From positions 804,501 through 868,500 of the forward strand of contig JANCRA010000116.1 of assembly GCA_024362935.1 (NCBI GenBank): a stretch of DNA of 64,000 nucleotides, in the 5' to 3' direction. Positions 1-10,535 of this stretch are shown here, piece after piece. Positions within the stretch are counted from its first letter, which is position 1; every line of letters starts with the position of its first letter. A program made the translations under genes and the position numbers. The DNA is from Setophaga petechia (Eukaryota; Chordata; Aves; Passeriformes; Parulidae). The notes beneath the pieces are model-generated. The model saw only the letters and a list, made by a program, of their open reading frames with translations. It was not told where the DNA came from and ran no database searches.

Positions 1-440
1 CTCCTGGGCACCCCCAGCTCCTGCCTGGCCACTCTGAGCTCCTGCCCATCTCCAGCTCCTGCCCTGGGCTCCTGGGCACCCCCAGCTCCTGCCCTGGACT
101 CCTGGGCACCCCCAGCTCCTGCCCTGGGCTCCTGGGCACCCCCAGTTCCTGCCCTGGGCTCCTGGGCACCCCCAGCACCTGCCTGGCCACTCTGAGCTCC
201 TGCCATGCTGCAGCTTCTCACCCTGGGCTCTTGCTCACCCTGGGCTCTTGCCCACCCCCAGTTTCTCACCCTGAGCTCCTGCCCTGGGCTCCTGCCACCT
301 CCAGCCCCTGCCTGGCCATCCTGGGCTCCTGCCACATCCAGCTCCTGCCCTGGGCTCCTGCCTGGCCAGCTCCTCGCTATTCCTGGCACCTCCAGTCCTG
401 CCTGGCCAGCTCCCCACTGCTGCTGCTGGCCCTGCTGGGT
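1..440. repeat. GC-rich minisatellite, ~30-bp unit
   Basis: Repeated units built on GGGCTCCTGGGCACCCCCAG with an AGCTCCTGCC spacer. Regular at the left edge, degenerating after about 240. The array is cut by the window start. Long open frames here only reflect the absence of stops in the unit. Confidence 0.9.
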
Positions 441-661
441 CACCTTTGTGCTGCCCCCAGCCCCGCGCCATGGCCCAGCCCCTCCTTCCCTCCCAGCCCC
501 AGTTCCCCGGTCTGGGCAGCTCCTCCCCAGCCCCTCCTGCCCTCCCAGCTCCCGTCCCTGCTCCCAGCCGGGGTTACAGCACAGAAACCCGGGCTCAGGT
601 CCTGGCTCTGGCTGCTTCCCCCTGGTTCTCATCCCTGGAGCCCCGGCCTGGCCCTGCCCCA

Positions 662-706
662 TCTGGCAGGGTTGGCAGGGTTGGCAACTGGCAGGGTTGG
701 CAGGGT
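662..706. repeat. Short GGCAGGGTT tandem repeat
   Basis: GGCAGGGTT occurs four times, interrupted once by GGCAACT. Confidence 0.8.
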
Positions 707-751
707 TGGTGCTGCAGCACTCCCGGCTCTGCTTGAGGGAGAAGCTGCCAT

Positions 752-1010
752 GGAAAGGAGCAGAACCATCCTCTTCCTCCTGCCATTCCACAGGGAGCAG
801 AACCATCCTCTTCCTCCTGCCACAGGGAGCAGAACCATCCTCCTCCTCCTGCCCTGCCCTGTCACAGGGAGCAGAACCATCCTCTTCCTCATGTCACAGG
901 GAGCAGAACCATCCTCCTCCTCCTGCCATTCCACAGGGAGCAGAACCATCCTCTTCCTCCTGCCCTGCCACAGGGAGCAGAACCATCCTCTTCCTCCTGC
1001 CCTGCCGTGT
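752..1010. repeat. Minisatellite, ~32-40-bp unit
   Basis: Seven or more copies of AGGGAGCAGAACCATCCTC followed by a pyrimidine-rich TTCCTCCTGCC tail. Units differ by insertion of CATTCC or CCTGCC between copies. Confidence 0.9.
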
Positions 1011-1539
1011 CCCGGAGGAGCCGGGGGCTCTGGGAATGGCTCTGCCCTGTGGAACAGGAGCCGCAGGGAGGGGCAAGGGCAGAGATGGGCAGAGATGGGC
1101 AGAGATGGGCAGAGATGGGCAGCGCTGAGGCGAGGCTGGGATTCATTTTTCCCGAGGGATGGGCTGAGGTTGGCTCGTGGCGCTGCTGCCTTGGCAGCCG
1201 AGGCAGGGCCGGGTGCCAGAGCCCGCGGGCAGCCGGGGAAAGGTGCCAATGCCAGGTGCGTGCCCCAGGCTCTGTGTGCGCGGCTCGGGCACCTCTGCAG
1301 CACCCCGTGCCCACACCCAGAGCTCCTCGGGGGATTTTCCCACTGATTCCTCTTGGAGCCCTCTCCATTTCCTGTGCTGGGGGATGATGCCAGTCTTGGC
1401 TGTGAAGGAATCCCTGTTCCTGTTCCTGTTCCTGTGCCCTCGGAGCCTTCCCACCCCTGCAGCTTCAGAGCCTGCCTGTGTGCTGGGGGCTCGGTGCCCT
1501 CCTCCTGGGCACCCTGTGCTGCTGGGCAGGGCTGGCAAA
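1011..1539. other. Mostly unique GC-rich DNA with two small repeats
   Basis: AGAGATGGGC is repeated four times at 1081-1120 and TGTTCC-like hexamers occur at 1411-1436. The rest shows no recognisable gene. Reading frames lack plausible splice or domain support. Confidence 0.6.
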
Positions 1540-2215
1540 TGCGCAGTGCTGGGTCTCAGTGCCCTCAGCGCCCTCAGTGCTCTCAGTGCCCTCTGTGCCC
1601 TCAGAGCCCTCCGTGCCCTCAGAGCCCTCCGTGCCCTCAGTGCCCTCCGTGCCCTCTGTGCCTTCAGTGCCCTCAGTGCCTCTGTGCCCTCAGAGCCCTC
1701 AGTGCCCTCTGTGCCCTCAGTGCCTTCAGAGCCTTCTGTGCCCTCCATGCCCTCAATGCCCTCAGTGCCCTCCATGCCCTCAGTGCCATCCATGCCCTCA
1801 GTGCTCTCAGTGCCCTCAGTGCCCTCCTCCTGGGCACCCTGTGCTGCTGGGCAGGGCAGGGAAATGCCAGTGCTGGGTCTCAGGGCCCTCAGTGCCCTCA
1901 GAGCCCTCCGTGCCCTCAGTGCCCTCCATGCCCTCAGTGCCCTCCGTTTCCTCAGTGCCCTCGGTGCCCTCCTCCTGGGCACCCTGTGCTGCTGGGCAGG
2001 GCAGAGAAATGCCAGTGCTGGGTCTCAGTGCCCTCCGTGCCCTCGGTGCCCTCTGTGCCCTCCATGCCCTCCATGCCCTCAGTGCCTTCCATGCCCTCCA
2101 TGCCCTCTGTGCCCTCGGTGCCCTCCGTGCCCTCTGTGCCCTCCATGCCCTCCGTGCCCTCCATGCCCTCAGTGCCCTCTGTGCCCTCCGTGCCCTCCTC
2201 CAGGCACCAGAGCCC
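1540..2215. repeat. GTGCCCTCA 9-bp minisatellite with higher-order spacers
   Basis: Tens of copies of GTGCCCTC[A/C/T] nonamers. A ~60-bp spacer containing TGGGCACCCTGTGCTGCTGG recurs near 1507, 1837, 1976 and (diverged) 2210, giving higher-order blocks of about 140-330 bp. The 9-bp period keeps every frame open, which explains the long Ser-Val-Pro or Ala-Leu open frames. Confidence 0.95.
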
Positions 2216-2317
2216 CCTGTGCTGCTGGGCAGGGCAGGGAAATGCCCCTGCTGGGACCCTGAGCCCTTCCAAGGCCTCTCCCATGCACTTGGAGTCTGTG
2301 CTCTGTGGAGCAGCCCG

Positions 2318-2792
2318 TGGGATTTTAAAGGAATTTTATTTTATTTTAAAGGAATTTTATTTTATTTTATTTTAAAGGAATTTTTTTAAAGGAATTTTAT
2401 TTTATTTTCAAGGCATTTATTTTGTTTTAAAGGTATTTCATTTTATTTTAAAGGAATTTTATTTTATTTTAAAGGAATTTTACTTTATTTTAAAGGTATT
2501 TTATTTTAAAGGTATTCATTTTATTTTAAAGGTATTTTATTTTATTTTAAAGGAATTTTATTTTATTTTAAAGGAATTTATTTTATTTTAAAGGTATTTT
2601 ATTTTATTTTAAAAGTATTTGATTTTATTTAAAAGGAATTTTATTTTATTTTATTTTAAAGGTATTTTATTTTAAATGGATTTTATTTTAAAGGAATTTT
2701 ATTTTATTTTAAAGGAATTTTATTTTATTTTATTTTAAAGGTATTTATTTTATTTTAAATGAATTTTATTTTATTTTAAAGGTAATTTAGAG
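2318..2792. repeat. AT-rich minisatellite (TTTTATTTTAAAGGAA type)
   Basis: About 25 units of TTTTATTTTAAAGGAATT or the AAAGGTATT variant, each 15-21 bp. It is the only strongly AT-rich array in an otherwise GC-rich cluster. Confidence 0.95.
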
Positions 2793-3254
2793 GGAAATGC
2801 TGCTGATCCCCCCATGCACGAGGAGCAGGGCACCCAGAGGGCCCCGCAGCACCCAGGGCTCAGCAGCTGCTGTTTGGGTGCTGCACCCAAGCCTGGAATT
2901 CCCTTCCCACGTCCCCTCGGTGCCACCCCCGCCAAAGCCACAGCAGGGGCAGCCCCAGAGCCTCGGGGCTGAGCAGAGCTCCGTGCCAGGCTCCGGGGGC
3001 AGGAGGGAGGGGCAGCGTGCCAGGCTCGGGGTGCAGGAGGGAGGGGCAGCGTGCCAGGCTCCGGGGGCAGGAGCAGCGTGCCAGGCTCGGGGTGCAGGAG
3101 GGAGGGGCAGCGTGCCAGGCTCTGGGGGCAGGAGCAGCGTGCCAGGCGCCGGGGGCAGCCGTGGATTGCCAGGGCTGGGTGGCACAGGGTGACAGCAGGG
3201 ATTGCTGCTGGGGTGGGCACAGGGAGCTCAGGGACACGGGACAGGGAATCCCAG
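2793..3254. repeat. Unique stretch then GTGCCAGGCTC minisatellite
   Basis: 2793-2980 is unique GC-rich DNA. From 2985 to 3160, GCGTGCCAGGCTCGGGG alternates with CAGGAGGGAGGGGCA in units of about 30-48 bp. 3161-3254 is unique. Confidence 0.75.
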
Positions 3255-3825
3255 GGTGGGAATTTGGGTGGGAAGGGACATTCACCCCCTCCCTGGGCAG
3301 GGACACCTCCCGTGATCCCAGGTGGGGAGGGACATTCAAAGGGACATTCACCCCATCCTTTCCAGGGACACCTCCCGTGATCCCAGGTGGGGACATTCAT
3401 CCCCATCCAGAGGGGCAGGGACACCTCCCGTGATCCCAGGTGGGGAGGGACATTCACCCCATCCAGAGGGGCAGGGACACCTCCTGTGACCCCAGGTGAG
3501 GAGGGACATTCACCCCATCCCTGGGCAGGGACACCTCCTGTGACCCCAGGTGGGGAGGGACATTCACCCCATCCTTTCCAGGGACACCTCCTGTGACCCC
3601 AGGTGAGGAGGGACATTCACCCCATCCCTGGGCAGGGACACCTCCTGTGATCCCAGGTGGGGAGGGACATTCACCCCATCCTTTCCAGGGACACCTCCCG
3701 TGATCCCAGGTGGGCAGGGACATTCACCCCATCCCTGGGCAGGGACACCTCCCGTGATCCCAGGTGGGCAGGGACATTCACCCCATCCTTTCCAGGGACA
3801 CCTCCCGTGATCCCAGGTGGATCCA
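3255..3825. repeat. Minisatellite, ~51-54-bp unit
   Basis: About eleven copies built on AGGGACACCTCCCGTGATCC, then CAGGTGGGGAGGGACATTC and ACCCCATCC. The two spacer forms, CTGGGCAGGG and TTTCCAGGG, alternate irregularly. Confidence 0.95.
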
Positions 3826-4189
3826 ACCCGGCCGTGGATCCAGGGGCAGCCCCAGCTGGGAATGCTCTGGGAATTCCAGCCCAGGGTGTCCCCGCTGGTG
3901 CTCCCAGGGAACAATTCCCAATTCCCCAGATCCCACCTGCCCCTCTGGAGCGTGGATCTCACGCCCTGCCCTCCCTCTCCTGCTCCATCCATCTCCCCTG
4001 CCAGGGAACCTTCCCGAAGCAGGCAGAGCTGGCATCGCCATGGAAACGGGCCGGGCCGGCCGTGCCCGCGCTGCTGCAGGGGAGGGATGGGGGCTGCAGA
4101 GGCTCGGGAACCACCCTGGAACCGGCCCGGGGACCCACGGGGTCCTGCTGCCCCAGCCCCGGGCACGGGATGCTCCAAGGGCAGGGGGA
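3826..4189. other. Unique GC-rich intergenic DNA
   Basis: No repeat or coding signature recognised. Open frames are short and composition-driven. Confidence 0.5.
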
Positions 4190-5150
4190 TCCCTATCCAG
4201 GGGGGATTTTCCAAGGGGGATCTTTATCCATGGAGGGTTTTCAAGGGGATTCCTCTCCAGGGAAGATTATCCAAAGGAGATTCTTATTCAGGGAGGGTTT
4301 TCAGGGGGATTGATCCTTTTCCATGGAGGTTTTCCAGGGGATCCTTCTCCAGGGGGATCCTTCTCCTGAGAGGATTTTCAGGGGATCCTTATCCAGGGAG
4401 AATTTTCCAAAGGTGATCCTTCTCCTGAGAGGATTTTCCAAGGGGGATCTTTCTCCAGGGAGGATTTTCAGAGGGGATCCTTCTCCATGAGGGATTTTCC
4501 AGGAGGATACTTCTCCAGAGAGGGTTTTTAGGGGGATCCTTCTGTAGGGAAGATTTTCCAAAGGAGATCCTTCTCCAGGGAGAGTTTTCAGGGGGATCCT
4601 TCTCCAAGGAGGATTTCAAGGGGGATCCTTCTCCAAGGAGAATTTTCAGGGAGATCCTTCTCCAGGGACAATTTTCAGGAGGATTGATCCTTCTCCATGG
4701 AGGGTTTTCCAAAGGTGATCCATCTCCAGGAAGGATTTTCCAAGGGGATCCATCTCCAGGGAGAATTTTCAGGGGGATCCTTCTCCATGAGGGATTTTCA
4801 TGGGGGAATCCATCTCCAGGGACGATTTTTAGAGGGATCCTTCTCCATGGAAGTTTTCCAGGGGATCCTTCTCCAGGGAGATCCATCTCCAAGGAAGAAT
4901 TTTCAGGGGGATCCTTCTCCAGGGGGCATTTTGAAGGGGGGATCCTTCTCCAGAGAGGATTTTCAGGGGGGAATCCATCTCCATGGAGGATTTTCAGGGG
5001 GATCCTTCTCCATGAGGGATTTTCAGGGGGGAATCCATCTCCATGGAGGATTTTCAGAGGGGATCCCTCTCCAAGGAGGATTTTTAGGGGGATCTCTTTC
5101 CAAGGAGGATTTTCAGGGGGATCCCTCTCGAGGGAGGGTTCTCCTCAGGC
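4190..5150. repeat. Minisatellite, ~30-40-bp unit with GGATCCTTCTCC core
   Basis: More than 25 copies of GGGGATCCTTCTCCAGGGAG followed by ATTTTC or TTTTCC. Most units contain GGATC, and many contain a BamHI-type GGATCC. Units diverge by single substitutions and small indels. Confidence 0.95.
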
Positions 5151-5524
5151 CTGTCCGTGTCAGGGCAGCCTCAGCAGACCCAGCAGCACGTGGGGCTCTG
5201 TCAAATCCTGCCAAAGGAGCTCTTTGTTTTAATTCCTGGCCAGAGGCTGGAATTGCAGAGCCCAGGCCGGGGTGGATGGTTTGGGGTTTATCTCCCTGCT
5301 GCTTTGGGGCTGCTGCACATCCCCGCATCCTCTGGGTGCTCTGCTGGCCCCCACAGCCCCTCCTGCCCCTCCAAGTCACTGATTCCTTCTCCTGCATCCC
5401 TCTTTTCACCCCAAGCTGCTGATTTTGGGGTGAAACCCCATAAATGAGGCTGCTGCCTGCAGTTCTGGGGTGTCACTGAGTACAGGAATGGAAGAGCAGC
5501 TTGGCACAGCTCCTAAAAACGGGC
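5151..5524. other. Unique intergenic DNA
   Basis: No repeat or gene recognised between the two arrays. Confidence 0.5.
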
Positions 5525-6018
5525 AGCAGTCAGGAATGATCTGTGCTGCCCCCCAATAACCAATCCCCATCAGGAATGATCTGTGCTGCCCCCAATAACC
5601 CAATCCCCCATCAGGAACGATCCCTGCTGCCCCCCAATAACCCAATCCCCCATCAGGAATGATCCCTGGTGCCCCCAATAACCCAATCCCCCATCAGGAA
5701 TGATCCCTTGTGTCCCCAATAACCCAATCCCCCATCAGGAATGATCCCAGCTCCCCCCAATAACCCAATCTCCCATCAGGAATGATCCCAGCTCCCCCCA
5801 ATAACCCAATCCCCCATCAGGAATGATCCCTGGTGCCCCCAATAACCCAATCCCCCATCAGGAATGATCCCTGGTGCCCCCAATAACCCAATCCCCCATC
5901 AGGAATGATCAATGCTGCCCCCAATAACCCAATCCCCCATCAGGAATGATCAATGCTCCCCCCAATAACCCAATCCCCCATCAGGAATGATCAATGCTCC
6001 CCACAATAACCCAATCCC
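5525..6018. repeat. Minisatellite, ~42-44-bp unit
   Basis: About eleven copies of CAATAACCCAATCCCCCATC followed by AGGAATGATC and a variable CCTGGTGCCC or AATGCTCCCC segment. Confidence 0.95.
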
Positions 6019-6059
6019 CCCAGCCTGGGGCACAGCTGGGTCTGGCAGCAGCAGCAGAG

Positions 6060-6172
6060 GGACCCCAGTGGGGTTCCTGTTCCCTCCTGCCCCAGCCCCA
6101 GTGGGTTCCTGTTCCCTCCTGCCCCAGCCCCAGTGGGTTCCTGTTCCCTCCTGCCCCAACCCCAGTGGGTTT
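6060..6172. repeat. 31-bp repeat, four copies
   Basis: Copies of GGGTTCCTGTTCCCTCCTGC followed by CCCAGCCCCAGT. Confidence 0.9.
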
Positions 6173-6649
6173 CTGTGGTTTTGCACACAGCAGGAGCATT
6201 GACCAGGCCCAGGGTGAGCACAGGGCCAGTCCAGGGCTCCCAGGAACAGGATTTGGCTCCAGCAAAGCCAGAAATTGGAGGGAACCATCTTCTCAACCTC
6301 TTTGTGAAATCACCTTTCATCCTAAGAGCTGCTGTGCCTTTACAGGATGGCTGGGGAGCTGCAAACGTTTCCACGTCTTTCAGATTGAATGAAATGATTC
6401 ATTGAGCCCCAAATAGGTTTTTCTTCATTTATCTCACGCTGGTTTTAATCACCTCTAAACAAATTGTGCATATTTTTAAATAAACCATGTTTTAAACCAG
6501 ATCACTGAACTGCTTTATTTAGAAAAAGCCCGGAGCAAAACACTGAACTTTGATTTATTTCAGTTTTCAGCTGAAGCTCCTCAATGAGCCCTGGGCATCG
6601 TTAGGCTCTTAATTAGCTGCAGGCACCCCAAAGCCCACGGGGGTGCAAA
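6173..6649. other. Unique DNA, AT-rich in the centre
   Basis: 6380-6600 is AT-rich with several AATAAA-like strings, but no gene structure leads to them. Nothing else recognised. Confidence 0.5.
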
Positions 6650-7212
6650 CCACGAGGGCTGGGCAGGGCTTTAGGGGCTGGGCTTTAGGGGCAGAGCTTT
6701 TGGGGCTGGGCTTTAGGGGCAGAGCTTTTGGGGCAGGGTTTTTAGAGGCTGGGCTTTAGGGTGAGGACCCAGCTGGGCAGGGCTTTTGGGGCTGGGCTTT
6801 TAGGGGATGGGCTTTTAGGGGATGGGCTTTTAGGGGATGGGCTTTTAGGGGCAGAGTTTTTAGAGCAGGGCTTTTGGGGCTGGGCTTTTAGGGGCAGAGT
6901 TTTTAGAGCAGGGCTTTTGGGGGCTGGGGTTTTGGGGGCAGAGCTTTTAGGGGCAGAGCTTTTAGGGGCAGGGGTTTTAGGGGCTGGGTTTTGGGGGCAG
7001 AGCTTTTAGGGGCTGGCGTTTTAAGGGCAGAGCTTTTAGGGGCTGGCGTTTTAAGGGCAGAGCTTTTAGGGGTTGGGGCTTTTGGGGCAGAGCTTTTAGG
7101 GGTTGGGGTTTTGGGGGCAGAGCTTTTAGGGGTTGGGGTTTTGGGGGCAGAGCTTTTAGGGGCTGGGGTTTTGGGGCAGAGCTTTTAGGGGCTGGGGTTT
7201 TGGGGCAGACAG
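6650..7212. repeat. G-rich TTTTAGGGGC minisatellite
   Basis: About 25 copies of GGGCAGAGCTTTTAGGGGCT or GGGATGGGCTTTTAG variants (20-30 bp). Each unit carries G-runs of four or more on the + strand. Confidence 0.95.
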
Positions 7213-7259
7213 GGGCTTGGAGACCCTCTTGGGGCTGCCAGGAGAGAAGGTGGGAAGTG

Positions 7260-8100
7260 CTGGGATGGCCCAGGTGTGTGGGGACAATGAGGTGTTTTAG
7301 GAACACTGAGACATTTTGGGGACACTGAGGTGTTTTAGGAGCACCGAGGCATTTTGGGGACAATGAGGTGTGCAGGGATGGCCCAAGTGCATTGGGGACA
7401 ATGAGGTGTGCAGGGATGGCACAGGTGGTGTGGGGACAATGAGGTATTTTAAGAGCAATGCAGAGTGTTTGGGACAATGAGGTGTGTCAGCATGGCATAG
7501 GTGTGTCAGGATGGCAGAGTCTTTTTGGGGACACTGAGGTGTGTTGGGGACAGTGAGATGTGTGGGGATGGCAGAGATGGTTTGGGGACAATGAGGTGTG
7601 TGGGGACACAGGTGTGCAGGGATGGTACAGGTGTGTTAGGGACAATGAGATGTGTGGGAATGGCAGAGGCATTTGGTGACACTGAGGTATTGGGACACTG
7701 AGGTGTGTAGGGATGGCACAGGTGTGTTGGGGACACTGGGGTGTGTTGGGGACACTGAGGTGTGCAGGGATGGCACAGGTGTGTTGGGGACACTGGGGTG
7801 TGTTGGGGACACTGGGGTGTGCAGGGATGGCACAGGTGTGTTGGGGACACTGGGGTGTTGGGGACACTGAGGTGTGCAGGGATGGCACAGGTGTGTTGGG
7901 GACACTGGGGTGTGTTGGGGACACTGGGGTGTTGGGGACACTGGGGTGTGTTGGGGACACTGGGGTGTTGGGGACACTGAGGTGTGTTGGGGACACTGAG
8001 GTGTGCAGGGATGGCCCAGGCGTGTTGGGGACACTGGGGTGTGTTGGGGACACTGAGGTGTTGGGCACACTGAGGTGTTGGGGACACTGGGGTGTGCAGG
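7260..8100. repeat. Minisatellite of GTGTTGGGGACACTGAGG units
   Basis: Begins as degenerate GGGACAATGAGGTGT units, then from about 7690 becomes regular GTGTGTTGGGGACACTGGG units with a longer GCAGGGATGGCACAGG insert every few units. Stop-free frames on both strands are repeat products. Confidence 0.95.
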
Positions 8101-8559
8101 TCCTGCCCAGCTGCGGTGCCAGCCCAGCCCATCCCACAGTCAGATCTCGGCTGTTCCTTCAGGAGCCATCGGGAGCAGCCGCGGGCACCAAGGCTGAGCT
8201 GGCCCGGCAGGGAGGAGCCCTCTGCTCACCTGGGACAGGAACGAGCCCCCGGCTGGCGTTGTGCCCCCCCTGCCCGGGCAGCCACAGCCGGTGCCAGCGC
8301 CCAGGGGCACTGCTGGGAACTGGGGCTGGCCTGGGACGGGCACGGAGCTCTGCAGAGACTCGAGCGGGGTGTGCCCGCTCCTGCAGGCTGGCACAGCATC
8401 CCTGCAGCTCCCGGGGCTGGGCAGAGCCCTGCGCTGCTGGGACAGCGGCTGGACAGCAGCCCGGGTGTGCCCAGGTGGGCAGGAGACCCCTGGGGTGGTG
8501 GCAGTGCCAGGGCAGTGTCCTTGTCCCCTGTGCTGGCACTGCTGGGGCACCTCCAGTGC
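8101..8559. other. Unique GC-rich DNA
   Basis: All six frames are long here only because the DNA is GC-rich. No splice-bounded exon or domain recognised. Confidence 0.5.
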
Positions 8560-9118
8560 TGGGGAGAGCCCTGGAGGGGCTGGAGCGTGGCCAGGGCAGG
8601 GACAGAGCTGGGCAGGGGCTGCAGAATCCCTGAGGAGCTGGGAAGGAGCTGCAGAATCCCTGAGGAGCTGGGCAGGGGCTGCAGAATCCCTGAGGAGCTG
8701 GGCAGGGGCTGCAGAATCCCTGAGGAGCTGGGCAGGGGCTGGAGAATCCCTGAGGAGCTGGGCAGGGGCTGCAGAATCCCTGAGGAGCTGGGCAGGGGCT
8801 CAGCCTGGAGCAAAGGAGGCTCAGGGGGCCCTTGTGGCTCTGCACAGCTCCTGCCAGGAGGGGAACAGGGACAGGAGCAGAGGGAACGGCCTCAGGGGAG
8901 CTCAGGGTGGGCATTGGGAGGAATTTCCCCATGGAAAGGGGTTCAGGAATTGGGAATGCCCAGGGGGATTCAGAGTCCCCATCCCTGAGGGATTCCCAGC
9001 CCTGTGGCACTTGGGGACACGGGCAGTGCTGGCCCTGGCAGTGCTGGAAGGAGAACTGCACTCGATGAACCTGGAAGGGCTTTTCCAATCAAATAATTCT
9101 GGGATTCTGTGTTTGTGC
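8560..9118 (+). mobile_element. CR1 LINE 3' fragment with internal 30-bp amplification
   Basis: The right end matches the avian CR1 3' terminus: a TTTTCCAATCAAATAATTCT stretch followed by GGGATTCTGTG. Upstream blocks (AGGAGGCTCAGGGGGCCCTT; GGGAACGGCCTCAGGGG) are also CR1 3'-region. At 8605-8800 a 30-bp unit (GCAGAATCCCTGAGGAGCTG plus GGCAGGGGCT) is repeated six to seven times inside the element. The sense strand is +. Confidence 0.8.
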
Positions 9119-9138
9119 ACCCAGTGAAGTGGCCTGGG

Positions 9139-9235
9139 GTGTAGTTAATTGATCCCATGCAGTTAATTAATTAATTAGTGCCATGCAGCTGATGCCATGC
9201 AGTTAATTAACGCCCTGCAGTTAATCCCTGCAGCC
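9139..9235. repeat. TTAATTAA-containing short repeat
   Basis: GCCATGCAG(T/C)TAATTAA-like units occur about five times. The AT-rich block borders the CR1 tail. Confidence 0.7.
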
Positions 9236-9289
9236 CTGGGGGTTTCTCCCAGCACCGTTCCCGTGGTGCCCATGGCCCCTGTGATCACC

Positions 9290-9334
9290 AGGAGGGCACA
9301 CAGACACACAGATAACACTGCACACAGAGATAAC

Positions 9335-9392
<58 letters not shown>
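9290..9392. repeat. (CA)n microsatellite with degenerate lead-in
   Basis: A pure ACACAC run of about 60 bp (9332-9391) is preceded by two copies of AGATAACACTGCACACA. Confidence 0.95.
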
Positions 9393-9393
<1 letters not shown>

Positions 9394-9462
9394 GGCCGGG
9401 TCCTGCCCTGCCATGGATTTATCAACAGCTTTACATCAGTCAGGGTGATTTGCATCCCTGAG

Positions 9463-9849
9463 TGTTGGTGGTCACAGGGGTTTGTAGAGGATGGAAGAGT
9501 CAGGATCTTGATGCCATGATCAGAAGGCTTGATTTATTATATTATGATATATATATAACATTATAACTATTCTACATAGAGATAGAAAGGAAAGGAGCTT
9601 CTTCAGAAGCTGGCTAAGCTAAGAACAGAATAGAAAGAATGAATAACAAAGGTCTGTGTCTGGCAGAGAGTGAGAGCAGCTCCACCATGAGTGGTCAGTG
9701 AATCCAAACATCCACAGGGGACCAACCACGGGTGGACCTGTTGCATTCCACAGCAGCAGATAATAATTGTTTACATTTGTTACTGAGCTTCTCAGCTCCA
9801 GCAGGAAAAGTCCTACAGAAAGGATTTTTCACAAAGGATGTCTGTGACA
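9463..9849 (-). mobile_element. Solo ERV LTR, passerine type
   Basis: On the minus strand it starts TGTCACAGACATCC and contains CTGCTGCTGTGGAATGCAAC, a TATATATA-rich segment and AATAAA (ATAATAAATCAAGCCTTCTG). I recognise this family from passerine genomes. The same family recurs at 12703-13057. Flanking hexamers CCTGAG and CCTGCC share four bases, a possible decayed target-site duplication. No internal retroviral genes are present. Confidence 0.8.
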
Positions 9850-10314
9850 CCTGCCCAGCTCATTGCTCCTTTTCAGGAAATCCTCCAGGAATGAGGAGAG
9901 AGCTCCCCTGAATGATTCATGAGAGCAGCAGGGAGATGGATGAGCTCTGCTCTCAGGGCAATAAACCCACGAGGGCAGCCCTGTGCCACCACCCCTGCTC
10001 GGGTCTGGGGCTGCTGAGCCTCCAGCTCCCCCCAGCCAGCCCGAGTGATGCTGGGGCTGCAGAGCTGCGGGCCTGAATCAGCCCCGGGGCCGGCAGGGAA
10101 ACGAGAGCAGCCCTGGTTCCAGCATTAATTACATCGACAGAACTCCACCATACCCGTGCCAGAGGCTGGGAGTGCAGGGACACTCGTGGAGCTCCTCAGA
10201 TGAGCTGCTCTGAGTGTAATTAGTGAGCTGGAGGGTGGGATGGGAATGAGCACAAATTAAATCTGTTCAGCCACGACAGGAGCAGAATTTCCCCTCTCAC
10301 TCCTCTGGGCTGCC
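9850..10314. other. Unique intergenic DNA
   Basis: No repeat or gene recognised. Confidence 0.5.
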
Positions 10315-10535
10315 CAAGCCTGGGAATTCTGCAGCCCCTTCCCATTCCTCAGGGATTCTGCAGCCCCTGCCCAGCTCCTCAGGGATTCTGCAGCCCCTGC
10401 CCAGCTCCTCAGGGATTCTGCAGCCCCTGCCCAGCTCCTCAGGGATTCTCCGTTCCCTTCCCATTCCTCAGGGATTCTGCAGCCCCTTCCCATTCCTCAG
10501 GGATTCTGCAGCCCTTTCCCAGCTCCCTCAGCCCC
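10315..10535 (-). repeat. 30-bp minisatellite, inverse of the one at 8605-8800
   Basis: CAGGGATTCTGCAGCCCCTG plus CCCAGCTCCT is repeated about seven times. It is the reverse complement of the CR1-internal unit 1.7 kb to the left, so the two arrays form a large inverted pair. Whether CR1 sequence surrounds this copy is unclear. Confidence 0.9.
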
